Notes: a model not told the origin generated them from the letters alone. A DNA stretch of 64,000 bases from Winogradskyella sp. (GCF_003712105.1 NZ_RHLG01000001.1:806001-870000), one strand, 5' to 3'; counted from the first letter of the stretch, positions 17,648-26,440 are shown. Made by a program: numbers and translations.

Positions 17648-19000
17648 ATGAGATCTATTCTATTTATTCTTGTTTGCTTATCTATTGTAGGTTGCAAAAA
17701 AGAAGTTAAACAGGAAGAAAAACAACGTACTGAAATTGAAAAACCCAATATCATTTTATTGGTAGGCGATGACCAAGGCTATCCCTATTTTGGGTTTATG
17801 GGAGCAGATTATGTACAAACTCCAAATATGGATAAATTGGCTGCTAGTGGCACCTTATTCACTGAAGGTTATGTACCGCAAAATCATTGTAGACCATCAT
17901 TGCAAACCTTAATGACTGGAACACTACCAATAAATCATGAACAGGCAGTAGAACAATTAATTAAAGACAAGCAAATTCCGGAAGATTCAGTTGTTGGCTT
18001 TAAACATCATGCTATGAGACATTTCGAAACCTTACCAAGAATCTTGGCAAAGCATGGCTACAAAAGCTTTCAAGGTGGTAAATGGTGGGAATTTAATTAT
18101 CAAAACGGAGGTTTTGATGAAGGCATGACCAAAGGCTGGAAAAAAGAAGATAAAGGTAAAAACGATTGGTTTTTACAGTTCATGGGCGGAGAAGGTAGAG
18201 AACTGGCTAGAGCAACTATGCAGCCTGTTTACGACTTTATAGAACACTATAACGAACAGCCATTTTTTATCTGGTTTGCACCAGAATTGCCACATTATCC
18301 TTTTGATGCACCAGACAAATACTACAATATTTATAAGGATAAAGACATGACAGAATCGGCTAAACGTTATTATGCCAATTGTACATGGTTTGATGATGGT
18401 GTTGGAGAGCTCGTAAGATATTTAAAGGAGAAAGAAGAGTTTGACAAAACGCTGTTTGTTTATGTAAATGATAATGGTTGGGAACAAGAACCTCACCAAG
18501 AGTTTAGACATGACTCTTTGCGTTGGCATAATGGTGGTGATAAAGGTAAACTATCAGTTTACGATCAGTCGTTTAGAACACCGATAATTTTTTCTTGGAA
18601 AGACAAAATTAAAGCTGGAGCAATATCTAAAGCTTTAATGCATAGTGCAGATATACCTGCTACTATTTTAGACTATATTAATGTTGAAACACCTAAAGAC
18701 TATTTTGGGAAATCTTATAAGACGCTTATAGAAGACACCAATAAAACCGATAGGGAAATTATAATTGGTAAGGCAACACAAATGCGTTCTGAAGAAGATA
18801 TGATGGGCATGAAAATAGAAGCCTATTGGGCAAGAACTAATGAGTGGTTTTTTCAATGGAATTTAACTACTGAAACTATTGGCTTATTTGACATGAATAC
18901 AGATCCAAGAAACGATAATAATTTAGCTAAAGCTAATCCAAATCTCGTTGAAGATTTTAAAAGTAAAATAGAAACTTGGAAGTATGAGCGCACAAAATAG
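17648..19000 (+). CDS. Sulfatase-family lipoprotein with atypical active-site signature
   Basis: 450 residues, lipoprotein signal MRSILFILVCLSIVGCKKE (acylated Cys16). Alkaline-phosphatase-superfamily fold: LLVGDDQGYPYFGFMGADY (metal ligands Asp41, Asp42), the nucleophile region HCRPSLQTLMTG (Cys81) and a second metal pair in VNDNGWEQE. The formylglycine signature should be CxPxR, but here it is C81-R-P-S-L85, so the fifth-position Arg is Leu. It may be a sulfatase matured differently, or a related hydrolase. It is one base upstream of a second sulfatase, with a sugar transporter following. Confidence 0.85.
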   Translation: MRSILFILVCLSIVGCKKEVKQEEKQRTEIEKPNIILLVGDDQGYPYFGFMGADYVQTPNMDKLAASGTLFTEGYVPQNHCRPSLQTLMTGTLPINHEQAVEQLIKDKQIPEDSVVGFKHHAMRHFETLPRILAKHGYKSFQGGKWWEFNYQNGGFDEGMTKGWKKEDKGKNDWFLQFMGGEGRELARATMQPVYDFIEHYNEQPFFIWFAPELPHYPFDAPDKYYNIYKDKDMTESAKRYYANCTWFDDGVGELVRYLKEKEEFDKTLFVYVNDNGWEQEPHQEFRHDSLRWHNGGDKGKLSVYDQSFRTPIIFSWKDKIKAGAISKALMHSADIPATILDYINVETPKDYFGKSYKTLIEDTNKTDREIIIGKATQMRSEEDMMGMKIEAYWARTNEWFFQWNLTTETIGLFDMNTDPRNDNNLAKANPNLVEDFKSKIETWKYERTK

Positions 19001-19001
19001 T

Positions 19002-20618
19002 ATGAAGCATTTTTATTGGATATTTTGTATTTGTATTTCATTCTTTGGTTGTAAAGAAGCTTCAGATCCTCAAACATCTACTAAACCAAATATTGTATTT
19101 ATAATAACCGATGATCATGCGTATCAAGCATTGAGTGCATACGATGACAAGTTTATCAAAACACCTCATATAGACCGTTTGGCAAATGAAGGCATGTTGT
19201 TTCAGAAAGCATTTGTAACCAATTCTATTTGTTCTCCTAGTCGAGCAGTAGCTCTTACAGGTAAGTTTAGCCATCTTAATAGTGTTCGTGATAATTTGGA
19301 TGTTTTTGATACCACTCAAGTCACATTTCCTAAGTTACTTCAACAAGCAGGTTACGAAACGGCAATCTATGGTAAATGGCATTTAAAATCTGAACCAAAA
19401 GGGTTTGATTATTGGGAAGTATTACCAGATCAAGGCCACTATTATCACCCAGAATTTCTAACACCTGAAGGAGAAATAAAAACTGAGGGTTATGTGACAG
19501 ATGTTATTACAGATAAAGCCATTAACTATTTGGAAACACAACGTGATTCAAGCAAACCTTTTATGTTAATGTATAATCACAAAGCACCTCATCGTCAATG
19601 GTGGCCATCTATGCATGATTTGGAGGATTTTAAATACAAAAAAATTCCAGTGCCAGCAACCTTGTTCGATGATTATAAAACCAAGAGTAAAGCTTCTACG
19701 GATGCCCAAATGCGCATAGCAGACCATATGGCTTTAACTATGGACAATAAAATTGCCCCAGAAATTATAGAAAAACTGGATTACGAAGAATTTTTGGATT
19801 GGTACACGAGTAGTTATACAGAGCGTCTAAACAGATTAACAGAGGCAGAGAAGGAGCAATGGCATAAAGTGTATGGACCTATTAATAAAGATTTTGAACA
19901 AAATACACCTAAAGGAAAAGCACTTACACTATGGAAATACCAACGTTATATGGAAGATTACTTAGGAGTGATTAAAAGTGTAGATCGGAATATTGGGAAG
20001 CTCTTAGATTATCTAGATGATAATAATCTTTCTGAAAATACTATGGTAGTTTATACTTCTGACCAAGGGTTTTATTTAGGAGAACATGGCTGGTTCGATA
20101 AACGATTTATGTATGAAGAATCTTTTAGAACGCCGTTGCTTATTCGGTATCCTAATATTGTTGAATCAGGAAGCGTTAATACTGACTTAGTTCAAAATAT
20201 TGATTTTGCACCCACGGTTTTAGAGGTTGCTGGTGTTTCAATTCCAAAGGAAGTACAAGGTAATAGTTTAGTGCCTCTATTTGAAGGTGACAATTCTAAC
20301 TGGCGCGATGCATTATATTATCATTATTACGAATACCCTGGAATACATATGGTAAAACGTCATTATGGTGTAAGAACCAAACAATACAAACTCATTAGAT
20401 TTTATTACGATATTGAAGCTTGGGAACTTTACGACCTTGATAATGATCCTAATGAAATGAATAATGTTTATGGAAATCATGACTATAAAGCAGTTCAAGA
20501 AAAACTCCATAAAAGATTAGAAGAACTTAGAATACAATACCAAGATAACTCGGACAGCTTAAACCAAGATTGGATTAATAAAGACATAAAACGATTGCAA
20601 GACTTAGGTTGGTATTAG
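19002..20618 (+). CDS. Sulfatase lipoprotein with canonical CxPSR signature
   Basis: 538 residues starting MKHFYWIFCICISFFGCKEA, with acylated Cys17. Formylglycine motif CSPSR at 77-81 and metal ligands Asp37/Asp38 in FIITDDHAYQ. The second metal site and lysine region is VVYTSDQGFYLGEHGWFDKR, typical of S1 sulfatases. It should hydrolyse sulfate esters, or N-sulfate, on a glycan after maturation by a formylglycine-generating enzyme not encoded here. The ATG at 19002 is one base after the previous stop; an upstream in-frame ATG at 18984 would overlap the preceding gene. Substrate not predictable. Confidence 0.93.
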   Translation: MKHFYWIFCICISFFGCKEASDPQTSTKPNIVFIITDDHAYQALSAYDDKFIKTPHIDRLANEGMLFQKAFVTNSICSPSRAVALTGKFSHLNSVRDNLDVFDTTQVTFPKLLQQAGYETAIYGKWHLKSEPKGFDYWEVLPDQGHYYHPEFLTPEGEIKTEGYVTDVITDKAINYLETQRDSSKPFMLMYNHKAPHRQWWPSMHDLEDFKYKKIPVPATLFDDYKTKSKASTDAQMRIADHMALTMDNKIAPEIIEKLDYEEFLDWYTSSYTERLNRLTEAEKEQWHKVYGPINKDFEQNTPKGKALTLWKYQRYMEDYLGVIKSVDRNIGKLLDYLDDNNLSENTMVVYTSDQGFYLGEHGWFDKRFMYEESFRTPLLIRYPNIVESGSVNTDLVQNIDFAPTVLEVAGVSIPKEVQGNSLVPLFEGDNSNWRDALYYHYYEYPGIHMVKRHYGVRTKQYKLIRFYYDIEAWELYDLDNDPNEMNNVYGNHDYKAVQEKLHKRLEELRIQYQDNSDSLNQDWINKDIKRLQDLGWY

Positions 20619-20666
20619 CTTAATTATAACGATCTTTAATTCCTAACTAAATAAACGACTAACAAC

Positions 20667-22046
20667 ATGAAGAAACAATCCTATCTATTACTTATTACCA
20701 TTATTTCTGCTTTAGGAGGACTACTATTTGGATACGACACGGGAGTTATCAATGGCGCTCAATTTTATTTAAGCAAATACTTTGAACTTAGTGATGGGTT
20801 AAAAGGTTGGGTTGTTGGTAGCGCATTACTAGGCTGTTTTGTTGGTGCAATTATCGCTGGAAGATTAAGTATTGTTATGGGTAGAAAGAAATCCCTTATT
20901 ATTTCTGCAATTCTATTTGCAATTTCTGCTTATGGTTCTGGACTTCCCGAATTGTTCCCAGAAACAGTGACTGTTTTAGTAATATTTAGGATTATAGGTG
21001 GATTAGGTATCGGAATTGCTTCTATGAATGCACCAATGTATATTGCTGAAATTTCTCCTGAATCTATTCGTGGGAAGATGGTAACGTATTATCAATTAGC
21101 AATTGTCATCGGTTTCTTTAGTGTGTTTCTTGTTACATATTTTATAGGTGATAACTTATCTCAGGCAGAGAATATTTCAGTTGGTTGGAGACACATGTTT
21201 TGGTCAGAATTAATTCCAAGTTTACTATTCTTGGCGTTACTATTCTTGGTGCCTAAAAGTCCGAGATGGCTTTGCCTTAAGGGAAAAACAGATGAAGCTT
21301 TAGAAGTGTTAGAGAAGATTCAAAATACAGATAATGCAAAACAAGATATTATAAAGATTAAAGCCTCCATTAAGAGTGAAAACTCAGCAACGGAGAAAAT
21401 AAATTATTTTTCAAAATCGATATTAGTTATTATTGTTATTGGCACAGTACTTTCGGTTCTTCAACAATTTACAGGTATTAATGCGGTATTGTATTATGGA
21501 GCCGATATTTTTGAACAGGCTCTTGGTTTTGGAGAAGAAGATGTATTAAAACAACAAATTCTTTTAGCATTTGTTAATGTGGTCTTTACATTAGTGGCCA
21601 TGTACACAGTGGATAGATTTGGTAGAAAACCCCTAATATACATTGGCTCAGTAGGAATGATAATGGGGTTTTTATTACTAGGAATTACACTTCAACAACA
21701 GGCTGTTGGTGTTCTATCTCTTTTAGGTATTTTAATCTTTATTGCCTCTTTCTCGTTGTCAATGGGACCAATTGTATGGGTCTTGTTATCTGAGATGTTT
21801 CCAAATAAAATAAGAAGTGTAGCCATGTCCGTTGCTGTAGCAGCTCAATGGGCTGCAAATTATGTGGTATCCCAATCTTTCCCTATTGTAGTAGGTAGTG
21901 ATGTTAATAATAGTTCTACATGGAATGGGTCGTTACCTTATTTCATTTTTATAGCATTTATCATTTTGATCATTGTGGTCACCTATAAATTTATTCCAGA
22001 AACAAAAGGCAAAACTTTAGAGGAAATAGAAACTATTTGGGAATAG
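20667..22046 (+). CDS. Sugar-porter MFS transporter (XylE-like)
   Basis: 459 residues, 12 membrane segments. Sugar-porter signatures are GGLLFGYDTGVINGA in TM1, GRKKS in the 2-3 loop, PKSPRWL after TM6, QQFTGINAVLYY in TM7, DRFGRKPL and the C-terminal PETKGKTLEEIE. It imports a hexose or pentose by proton symport across the inner membrane. It follows the sulfatase pair by 48 bases and is probably in the same transcript, which suggests the sulfatases release a sugar that this protein takes up. Confidence 0.94.
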   Translation: MKKQSYLLLITIISALGGLLFGYDTGVINGAQFYLSKYFELSDGLKGWVVGSALLGCFVGAIIAGRLSIVMGRKKSLIISAILFAISAYGSGLPELFPETVTVLVIFRIIGGLGIGIASMNAPMYIAEISPESIRGKMVTYYQLAIVIGFFSVFLVTYFIGDNLSQAENISVGWRHMFWSELIPSLLFLALLFLVPKSPRWLCLKGKTDEALEVLEKIQNTDNAKQDIIKIKASIKSENSATEKINYFSKSILVIIVIGTVLSVLQQFTGINAVLYYGADIFEQALGFGEEDVLKQQILLAFVNVVFTLVAMYTVDRFGRKPLIYIGSVGMIMGFLLLGITLQQQAVGVLSLLGILIFIASFSLSMGPIVWVLLSEMFPNKIRSVAMSVAVAAQWAANYVVSQSFPIVVGSDVNNSSTWNGSLPYFIFIAFIILIIVVTYKFIPETKGKTLEEIETIWE

Positions 22047-22067
22047 CGCATTGATTTAGACAAATAA

Positions 22068-22093
22068 AAAAAGCTCCCATTTGGGAGCTTTTT
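22068..22093. terminator. Bidirectional rho-independent terminator
   Basis: AAAAAGCTCCC / GGGAGCTTTTT with loop ATTT, between the convergent transporter and cupredoxin-like genes. Confidence 0.92.
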
Positions 22094-22119
22094 AACTAAT
22101 TATTAATCCAAATCTAAAC

Positions 22120-22527
22120 TTACTTAACAGTAAGTGTGTATTGTGGTGTTGGGTTTAACGGACAGAAATAAACATATTCACCTTTTTCTAGACTTGTAAC
22201 TTTAGAAGTCTCAGACGTATTGTTTGCTACCGCTTTAGTAACATACGCAGTTTTAATATGATTTTCTGGGTTAGAAGCATCCTTACCTTTTTGTACTAAT
22301 ACAAAGCCTACGTTATGTCCAACGTTATTATTAGATATCTCAAAGATGTAGTCACCTGCATTTAAGACTAATTCTTTTTGAGTAAACTCACCTTTGGTTT
22401 GTTCTAAAGTCACGGTTGTTGCTTTAGAATCTTTCATCATCATAGCATCTTTTTTCATGCTTTCTTGCGCATTACCTACTACAGTTAATGATAATGCGAT
22501 TACTAAAATTGAAATTATTTTTTTCAT
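22120..22527 (-). CDS. Secreted cupredoxin-like protein lacking two copper ligands
   Basis: 135 residues with a Sec signal peptide (1-20), a Met/Lys-rich linker (MKKDAMMMKDSK) and a plastocyanin-like beta fold. The His71 (VGHNVGF) and Cys122 (YFCPLNP) positions of a type 1 copper site are present, but the stretch after Cys122 (PLNPTPQYTLTV) lacks the following His and Met. Copper binding is therefore doubtful or non-classical; the Met-rich linker could bind Cu(I). The gene is 25 bases downstream of the AhpD-like gene and probably co-transcribed with it. Confidence 0.75.
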   Translation of the reverse strand: MKKIISILVIALSLTVVGNAQESMKKDAMMMKDSKATTVTLEQTKGEFTQKELVLNAGDYIFEISNNNVGHNVGFVLVQKGKDASNPENHIKTAYVTKAVANNTSETSKVTSLEKGEYVYFCPLNPTPQYTLTVK

Positions 22528-22552
22528 GATATTTATGTTTAAATTTTAATGG

Positions 22553-23101
22553 TTATACAGTTTGTAATTCTAATGGTTGTGTTACAGGGAAATCTACTGG
22601 AATCTTTGTAGTGTTATGAAAATAATTAGTGATTGTAATTTCTCCAATAACATTGATTGCATCTGCTAAGTTCTCCTTAGTATAGCCTTCATTAAAAAAG
22701 TTGTCTAATACATCATTATCTACTTTTCCTCTGTTAATTGCTACGTTTTGTGCTAATCTTGCTAGGGCATTAAGTTTAGAGTTAAAGTCAGCTTTACCGG
22801 TTCTTAATTCTAAGATTTCACTATCGTTAAAACCGTTCATTTTGCTGATTGCTGTGTGTGCAGACAAACAATACACACATCTATTAACTTCACTTACTGC
22901 TAGGTTGATAGCTTCTTTTTCTTTGTTAGAAAGAGAGGTTTTTGAATTTGCAAAAGTTAAAAAGTTAGATAATGCGTTATCACTATGTGCTAAAGTGGCA
23001 TATAGATTTGGTACAAAGCCTAATCCTTTTTCTAATTGATTAAATATAGCTTGGTTATTTTCGCTTACTTGATCTTTTGTTGGTACATTAAATGTGCTCA
23101 T
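22553..23101 (-). CDS. Carboxymuconolactone decarboxylase/AhpD-like protein
   Basis: 182 residues. The peroxidase-related CxxCxxxH motif is RCVYCLSAH (Cys75, Cys78, His82), preceded by NKEKEAINLAVSEVN, as in the AhpD branch of the carboxymuconolactone decarboxylase superfamily. These proteins use the Cys pair to reduce peroxides or act as thiol relays. It leads the two-gene unit with the cupredoxin-like gene, downstream of a four-copy 17-bp repeat and an AraC regulator gene. An antioxidant role is inferred. Confidence 0.88.
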   Translation of the reverse strand: MSTFNVPTKDQVSENNQAIFNQLEKGLGFVPNLYATLAHSDNALSNFLTFANSKTSLSNKEKEAINLAVSEVNRCVYCLSAHTAISKMNGFNDSEILELRTGKADFNSKLNALARLAQNVAINRGKVDNDVLDNFFNEGYTKENLADAINVIGEITITNYFHNTTKIPVDFPVTQPLELQTV

Positions 23102-23176
23102 AATTATTAAATTTTATTGTTGTGGTTTATTGAATATTTACATGTGGTTTTTCACTGTCACAATAGAAATCGTGAA

Positions 23177-23244
23177 TGTGTTTTTGCTCACAATGTGTTT
23201 TCGGACTTATTGTGTTTTCGGACTTATTGTGTTTTTGATCGATT
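23177..23244. repeat. Four 17-bp tandem units in the AhpD-like promoter region
   Basis: TGTGTTTTyG recurs at 23177, 23194, 23211 and 23228, always 17 bp apart. The two middle units (23194-23210, 23211-23227) are identical over all 17 bases. A further diverged copy, TGTGGTTTTT at 23143, lies 34 bp (two periods) away. The array is 76-144 bases upstream of the AhpD-like start, where activator sites are expected. Confidence 0.85.
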
Positions 23245-23394
23245 GGTTACCTTTTCTAAAAATCTCTATGAGATTGAAAATGGATATATGTTTTAAATTC
23301 ATCTTGTACATTGTTTTAATATTACAGTGCAAAGATGCGGCGGAAAGCAAGGCAAGAAAATGAACAAATTTCCTTGTGGCTTGTCAATTTTTCC

Positions 23395-24234
23395 CTATCC
23401 TATGTGTTTTAGTTGATTTTGAAATTGAGAAGGAGATACCGATGTAAGTTTTTTGAATAAGCGACTTAAATGTGATGGGTCATCAAAGCCAATATCAAAG
23501 GCTATTTCTTTAGTGGTTTTATCAGTATACATTAACTGACGTTTAGCTTCTAATACAATCCGGTCATGAATTATTCGCAACGGACTTTTATTAAATTTTG
23601 AAAATGTATTGGAAAGCGTTTTGGGAGATTTAAACAGTTTATCTGCATAGAATGAGACGCTATGCTCTTTTTTAAAGTTTGCCTCTACTAAGACGTTAAA
23701 GTGTCTCAATAAGTCAATTTTAGATTCTTGTGTTCTTAAGTTTTCTGAATTATTCTTCAATATACGGGTTGCTTTAATCATAAATCTAGCCATGAGCATT
23801 CGCAACATTTCAGCTTGTATATTATCTTTTGTTTGCAGTTCATCTAAGAAAACTTGGTGCAAAAACGAAAACTTTTCTTGTTCTAACTCATCTAAGGTAA
23901 TAATAGGAACAAACTCATTTCCAAAAAACAAGAGGCCATGGCAACCTACTTCTTTATCGTGGTCTTTAATGCAATAAAACTCTTTATTAAATTGATAGAC
24001 TATAATCTTGTTACCTTTTACAAATTGAAAATTTTGAATTGGTGTTAATGCCAGAATACGATTAGACTCTAAAGTAAAAGGAATGCCATCAACAATAATT
24101 TCTGCTTTATTTGAGGTCGTCCATAAAAAGGTATACAGCCCAATAGGTTTTTGAGATGCGAAGCTTTCTAATAGAGTTTCATTTGCTACATTTAATGTAG
24201 CTCCAGTAGAAAATTCAGTAAAATTTTGAATCAT
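23395..24234 (-). CDS. AraC-family transcriptional regulator
   Basis: 279 residues. The N-terminal half is a cupin-like sensing domain (GATLNVANETLLESF, EIIVDGIPFTLESN). The C-terminal 90 residues hold two helix-turn-helix motifs: VSFYADKLFKSPKTLSNTFSK and TKEIAFDIGFDDPSHLSRLFKKL, the second being the AraC signature. It lies directly upstream of and co-oriented with the AhpD-like/cupredoxin unit, making that unit and its repeat array the obvious target. Exact 14-base repeats (TTGTCAATTTTTCC) border the gene on both sides. Confidence 0.93.
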   Translation of the reverse strand: MIQNFTEFSTGATLNVANETLLESFASQKPIGLYTFLWTTSNKAEIIVDGIPFTLESNRILALTPIQNFQFVKGNKIIVYQFNKEFYCIKDHDKEVGCHGLLFFGNEFVPIITLDELEQEKFSFLHQVFLDELQTKDNIQAEMLRMLMARFMIKATRILKNNSENLRTQESKIDLLRHFNVLVEANFKKEHSVSFYADKLFKSPKTLSNTFSKFNKSPLRIIHDRIVLEAKRQLMYTDKTTKEIAFDIGFDDPSHLSRLFKKLTSVSPSQFQNQLKHIG

Positions 24235-24293
24235 ATAGGTGTTGTCAATTTTTCCTCCATAAACTTACAGATTTTCCAGAACATTTACATCTA

Positions 24294-24312
24294 GTCCATT
24301 TTTTTGTCCATT
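24294..24312. repeat. GTCCAT direct-repeat pair, upstream copy
   Basis: GTCCATTTTTTTGTCCAT: two GTCCAT half-sites 12 bp apart, between the divergent AraC gene and the TPR-HTH gene. A copy with one mismatch and the same spacing lies after the TPR-HTH gene at 26292. Confidence 0.5.
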
Positions 24313-24423
24313 TTACGGGTACTATATTTTCCGTGATTGAATCAAAAGTTAAAAATTTTCTTGGTACATTGGTCTTGCTCAGTCTAGTTAATACAAACAC
24401 CTACTTTTTAACTCTTTCTTTTA

Positions 24424-26280
24424 ATGAGTGCTTTTTTTAAAAAGGTCATTTTTCTTTTAGTGTTTACTTTGAGCTTTTTGCAAATAGTATCTCAAAACTC
24501 TGCTCAAGATTACATAGATATAATTAATACTACACAGGATGAAAACATAAAGTTTAATGCTCTAGACAGTTTAATTTTTGTTTTAAAATGGGATGAAGAC
24601 CCTAAATTATATGCAGATTATACCGATGTTTATATCGATTTAGCGATTAAGAAAACTAAATATAAAGATGCAATAGATGCAGCAACATTTGCTGTCGCTG
24701 CAATAAATAATCAATTAGGCAATCCAAATCGTGTTTTAGAGATGCTAAATAGTTTAGAAGTCTATACCGATAGTGTGGATAATAAAAGAACTGTTGGCTC
24801 ATTATATCTTAAAAAAGGGAGTGCTTACTTTAATGGAAAAGATTATAATAAAGCGATAGAAAATTTTACTAAATCAATAGGCATTTTTACCGATAAAGAT
24901 TCTATTTATACTGCAGATGCTACGTTTTTTGCAGGACAAGCCTATTTCTCAAAGGGTAATTATATTAAAGCAATAGACCACTTCAATCTTGCCTATCAAT
25001 ATTACAAAAATCTAGACGACAAACAGTATATGTTTTATGCTAAAGCTAATATAATAAGCACTTATGGAGTCAATGGCTTTCATAATAAAACCATAGAAGA
25101 ACGAAATAAAGTCATAGCAGAGAAACTATCCATTAACTATTACGATGGTCTAGCAATTGACTATTATAATCAATCAATTAACTACGGAAAAACAGGACGT
25201 TTAGAATTACAAGAAAAAGCACTATTAAATGCCTTAAAATATATAGAGTTGCATAACAAAGATTTTAATTATGAAGGATCTTACATTGTTATTAATTCTG
25301 CTTTAGCAGGGTTTTATATGGATAACGATAATATGGTTTTAGCTAAAAACTATTTAGAAGATGCAAAATTGATGGCAAATGGTTTAAAAGAGGTCACTCA
25401 ACATAAACTTCTTTTTAATTTGAATGAATCAAAGTATTTATACATAAACGGTCAATTAGATGCTGCCGAAAAAATTGCGAAAGCATCTTTAAAGCAGGTA
25501 AACTCTTGGGGTGGAACATCATTAATTATGGGTTTTAATGACATTTTAAGTAAGATTAATGAGAAAAAGAAAAACTACAACAAAGCCCTAGAGTATTTCA
25601 AGGCTAAAACTAAAGTCGAAGACTCCATATTTAATAAGGAAAAAACAAATGCATTCTCCTATTATCAAACGTTATATGAAACTGAAAGAAAAGAAAATGA
25701 AATTTCTGAGAAAGAAGCTAATATCAGAATATTAGAAAAAGAAAAAGCTATTGAAACAGGAAAAACTAGAACACTTTTAATTGTTTTAGGCGCAATAATC
25801 TGTTTTGTTTTGATTGCCTTTTATGTTTTTCGTCAAAGAGCAAAACAATTGAAAGAAAAATTAAAATTTCATAAAAGTGAATTAATATCATATACGCAAG
25901 CATTAGTATCAAAGAGTAGAGAGCATGACGTTTTAGAGAAAGAACTGTTGGCATTAAAAACAGAACAAATTTCAGAAAATAGACTAGATAAGCTTCAAGA
26001 TTTAGTGTCTACAAAAATACTTACCTCAGAAGATTGGAAACAATTCAAACACAAGTTTGAAAAGGTTTATCCTAATTTCTTAGTTAAAGCGAGATTAAAT
26101 AACAATCTTACCAATGCAGAAGAGCGATTACTTACTCTCGAAAAACTAAATTTAAAGACTTCTGAAATTGCCGATGTATTAGGTGTATCTTCAGAAAGTG
26201 TCATAAAGAATAGATATAGACTTAGAAAGAAACTCGGTATTTCTAAAAAAACACCCATTACAGAAATTGTTGAAAATTAG
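24424..26280 (+). CDS. Membrane-anchored TPR regulator with LuxR-type HTH
   Basis: 618 residues: signal peptide (1-23), a periplasmic TPR array (about 100-400; e.g. YLKKGSAYFNGKDYNKAIENF and YFSKGNYIKAIDHFNLAYQYY), one membrane helix (TLLIVLGAIICFVLIAFYVF, about 452-471), a charged coiled coil, and a C-terminal HTH (LKTSEIADVLGVSSESVIKN, about 575-594). This layout is common in Bacteroidota and links an envelope signal to transcription. The target is unknown. Half-site pairs GTCCAT-N6-GTCCAT lie on both sides of the gene. Confidence 0.88.
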   Translation: MSAFFKKVIFLLVFTLSFLQIVSQNSAQDYIDIINTTQDENIKFNALDSLIFVLKWDEDPKLYADYTDVYIDLAIKKTKYKDAIDAATFAVAAINNQLGNPNRVLEMLNSLEVYTDSVDNKRTVGSLYLKKGSAYFNGKDYNKAIENFTKSIGIFTDKDSIYTADATFFAGQAYFSKGNYIKAIDHFNLAYQYYKNLDDKQYMFYAKANIISTYGVNGFHNKTIEERNKVIAEKLSINYYDGLAIDYYNQSINYGKTGRLELQEKALLNALKYIELHNKDFNYEGSYIVINSALAGFYMDNDNMVLAKNYLEDAKLMANGLKEVTQHKLLFNLNESKYLYINGQLDAAEKIAKASLKQVNSWGGTSLIMGFNDILSKINEKKKNYNKALEYFKAKTKVEDSIFNKEKTNAFSYYQTLYETERKENEISEKEANIRILEKEKAIETGKTRTLLIVLGAIICFVLIAFYVFRQRAKQLKEKLKFHKSELISYTQALVSKSREHDVLEKELLALKTEQISENRLDKLQDLVSTKILTSEDWKQFKHKFEKVYPNFLVKARLNNNLTNAEERLLTLEKLNLKTSEIADVLGVSSESVIKNRYRLRKKLGISKKTPITEIVEN

Positions 26281-26291
26281 ACGTTTACAAT

Positions 26292-26310
26292 GTCCATTTG
26301 TTTGTCCATC
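26292..26310. repeat. GTCCAT direct-repeat pair, downstream copy
   Basis: GTCCATTTGTTTGTCCAT, one mismatch from the copy at 24294 and with the same 12-bp spacing. It begins 12 bases after the TPR-HTH stop codon. Confidence 0.5.
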
Positions 26311-26440
26311 CGCTTTTTTAGTAATTCAAATTGAAAAGGCATTAATTAGCTTTATCATTATTCACGGTTACCCAATTGGTAAAGTAGGTTAATTTTAGTT
26401 TGGGGATTATAACGATTAATTACCTATTGATGAATATTCG

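Noticed and set aside
18712..18725. TCTTATAAGACG inside the first sulfatase, resembling the 54922 palindrome
   Set aside because: Within coding sequence, incomplete at the outer bases, and far from any promoter; taken as coincidence.
23177..23244. The 17-bp tandem array as a CRISPR
   Set aside because: Units are contiguous and too short, with no spacers and no cas genes.
23094..23363. 89-residue plus-strand frame upstream of the AraC gene
   Set aside because: Composition is a run of hydrophobic and Cys residues with no family motif, and it runs through the 17-bp repeat array, so it is non-coding.
26366..26381. TTACCCAATTGGTAA near-palindrome
   Set aside because: One extra base breaks symmetry and it lies between two gene ends, not at a promoter.
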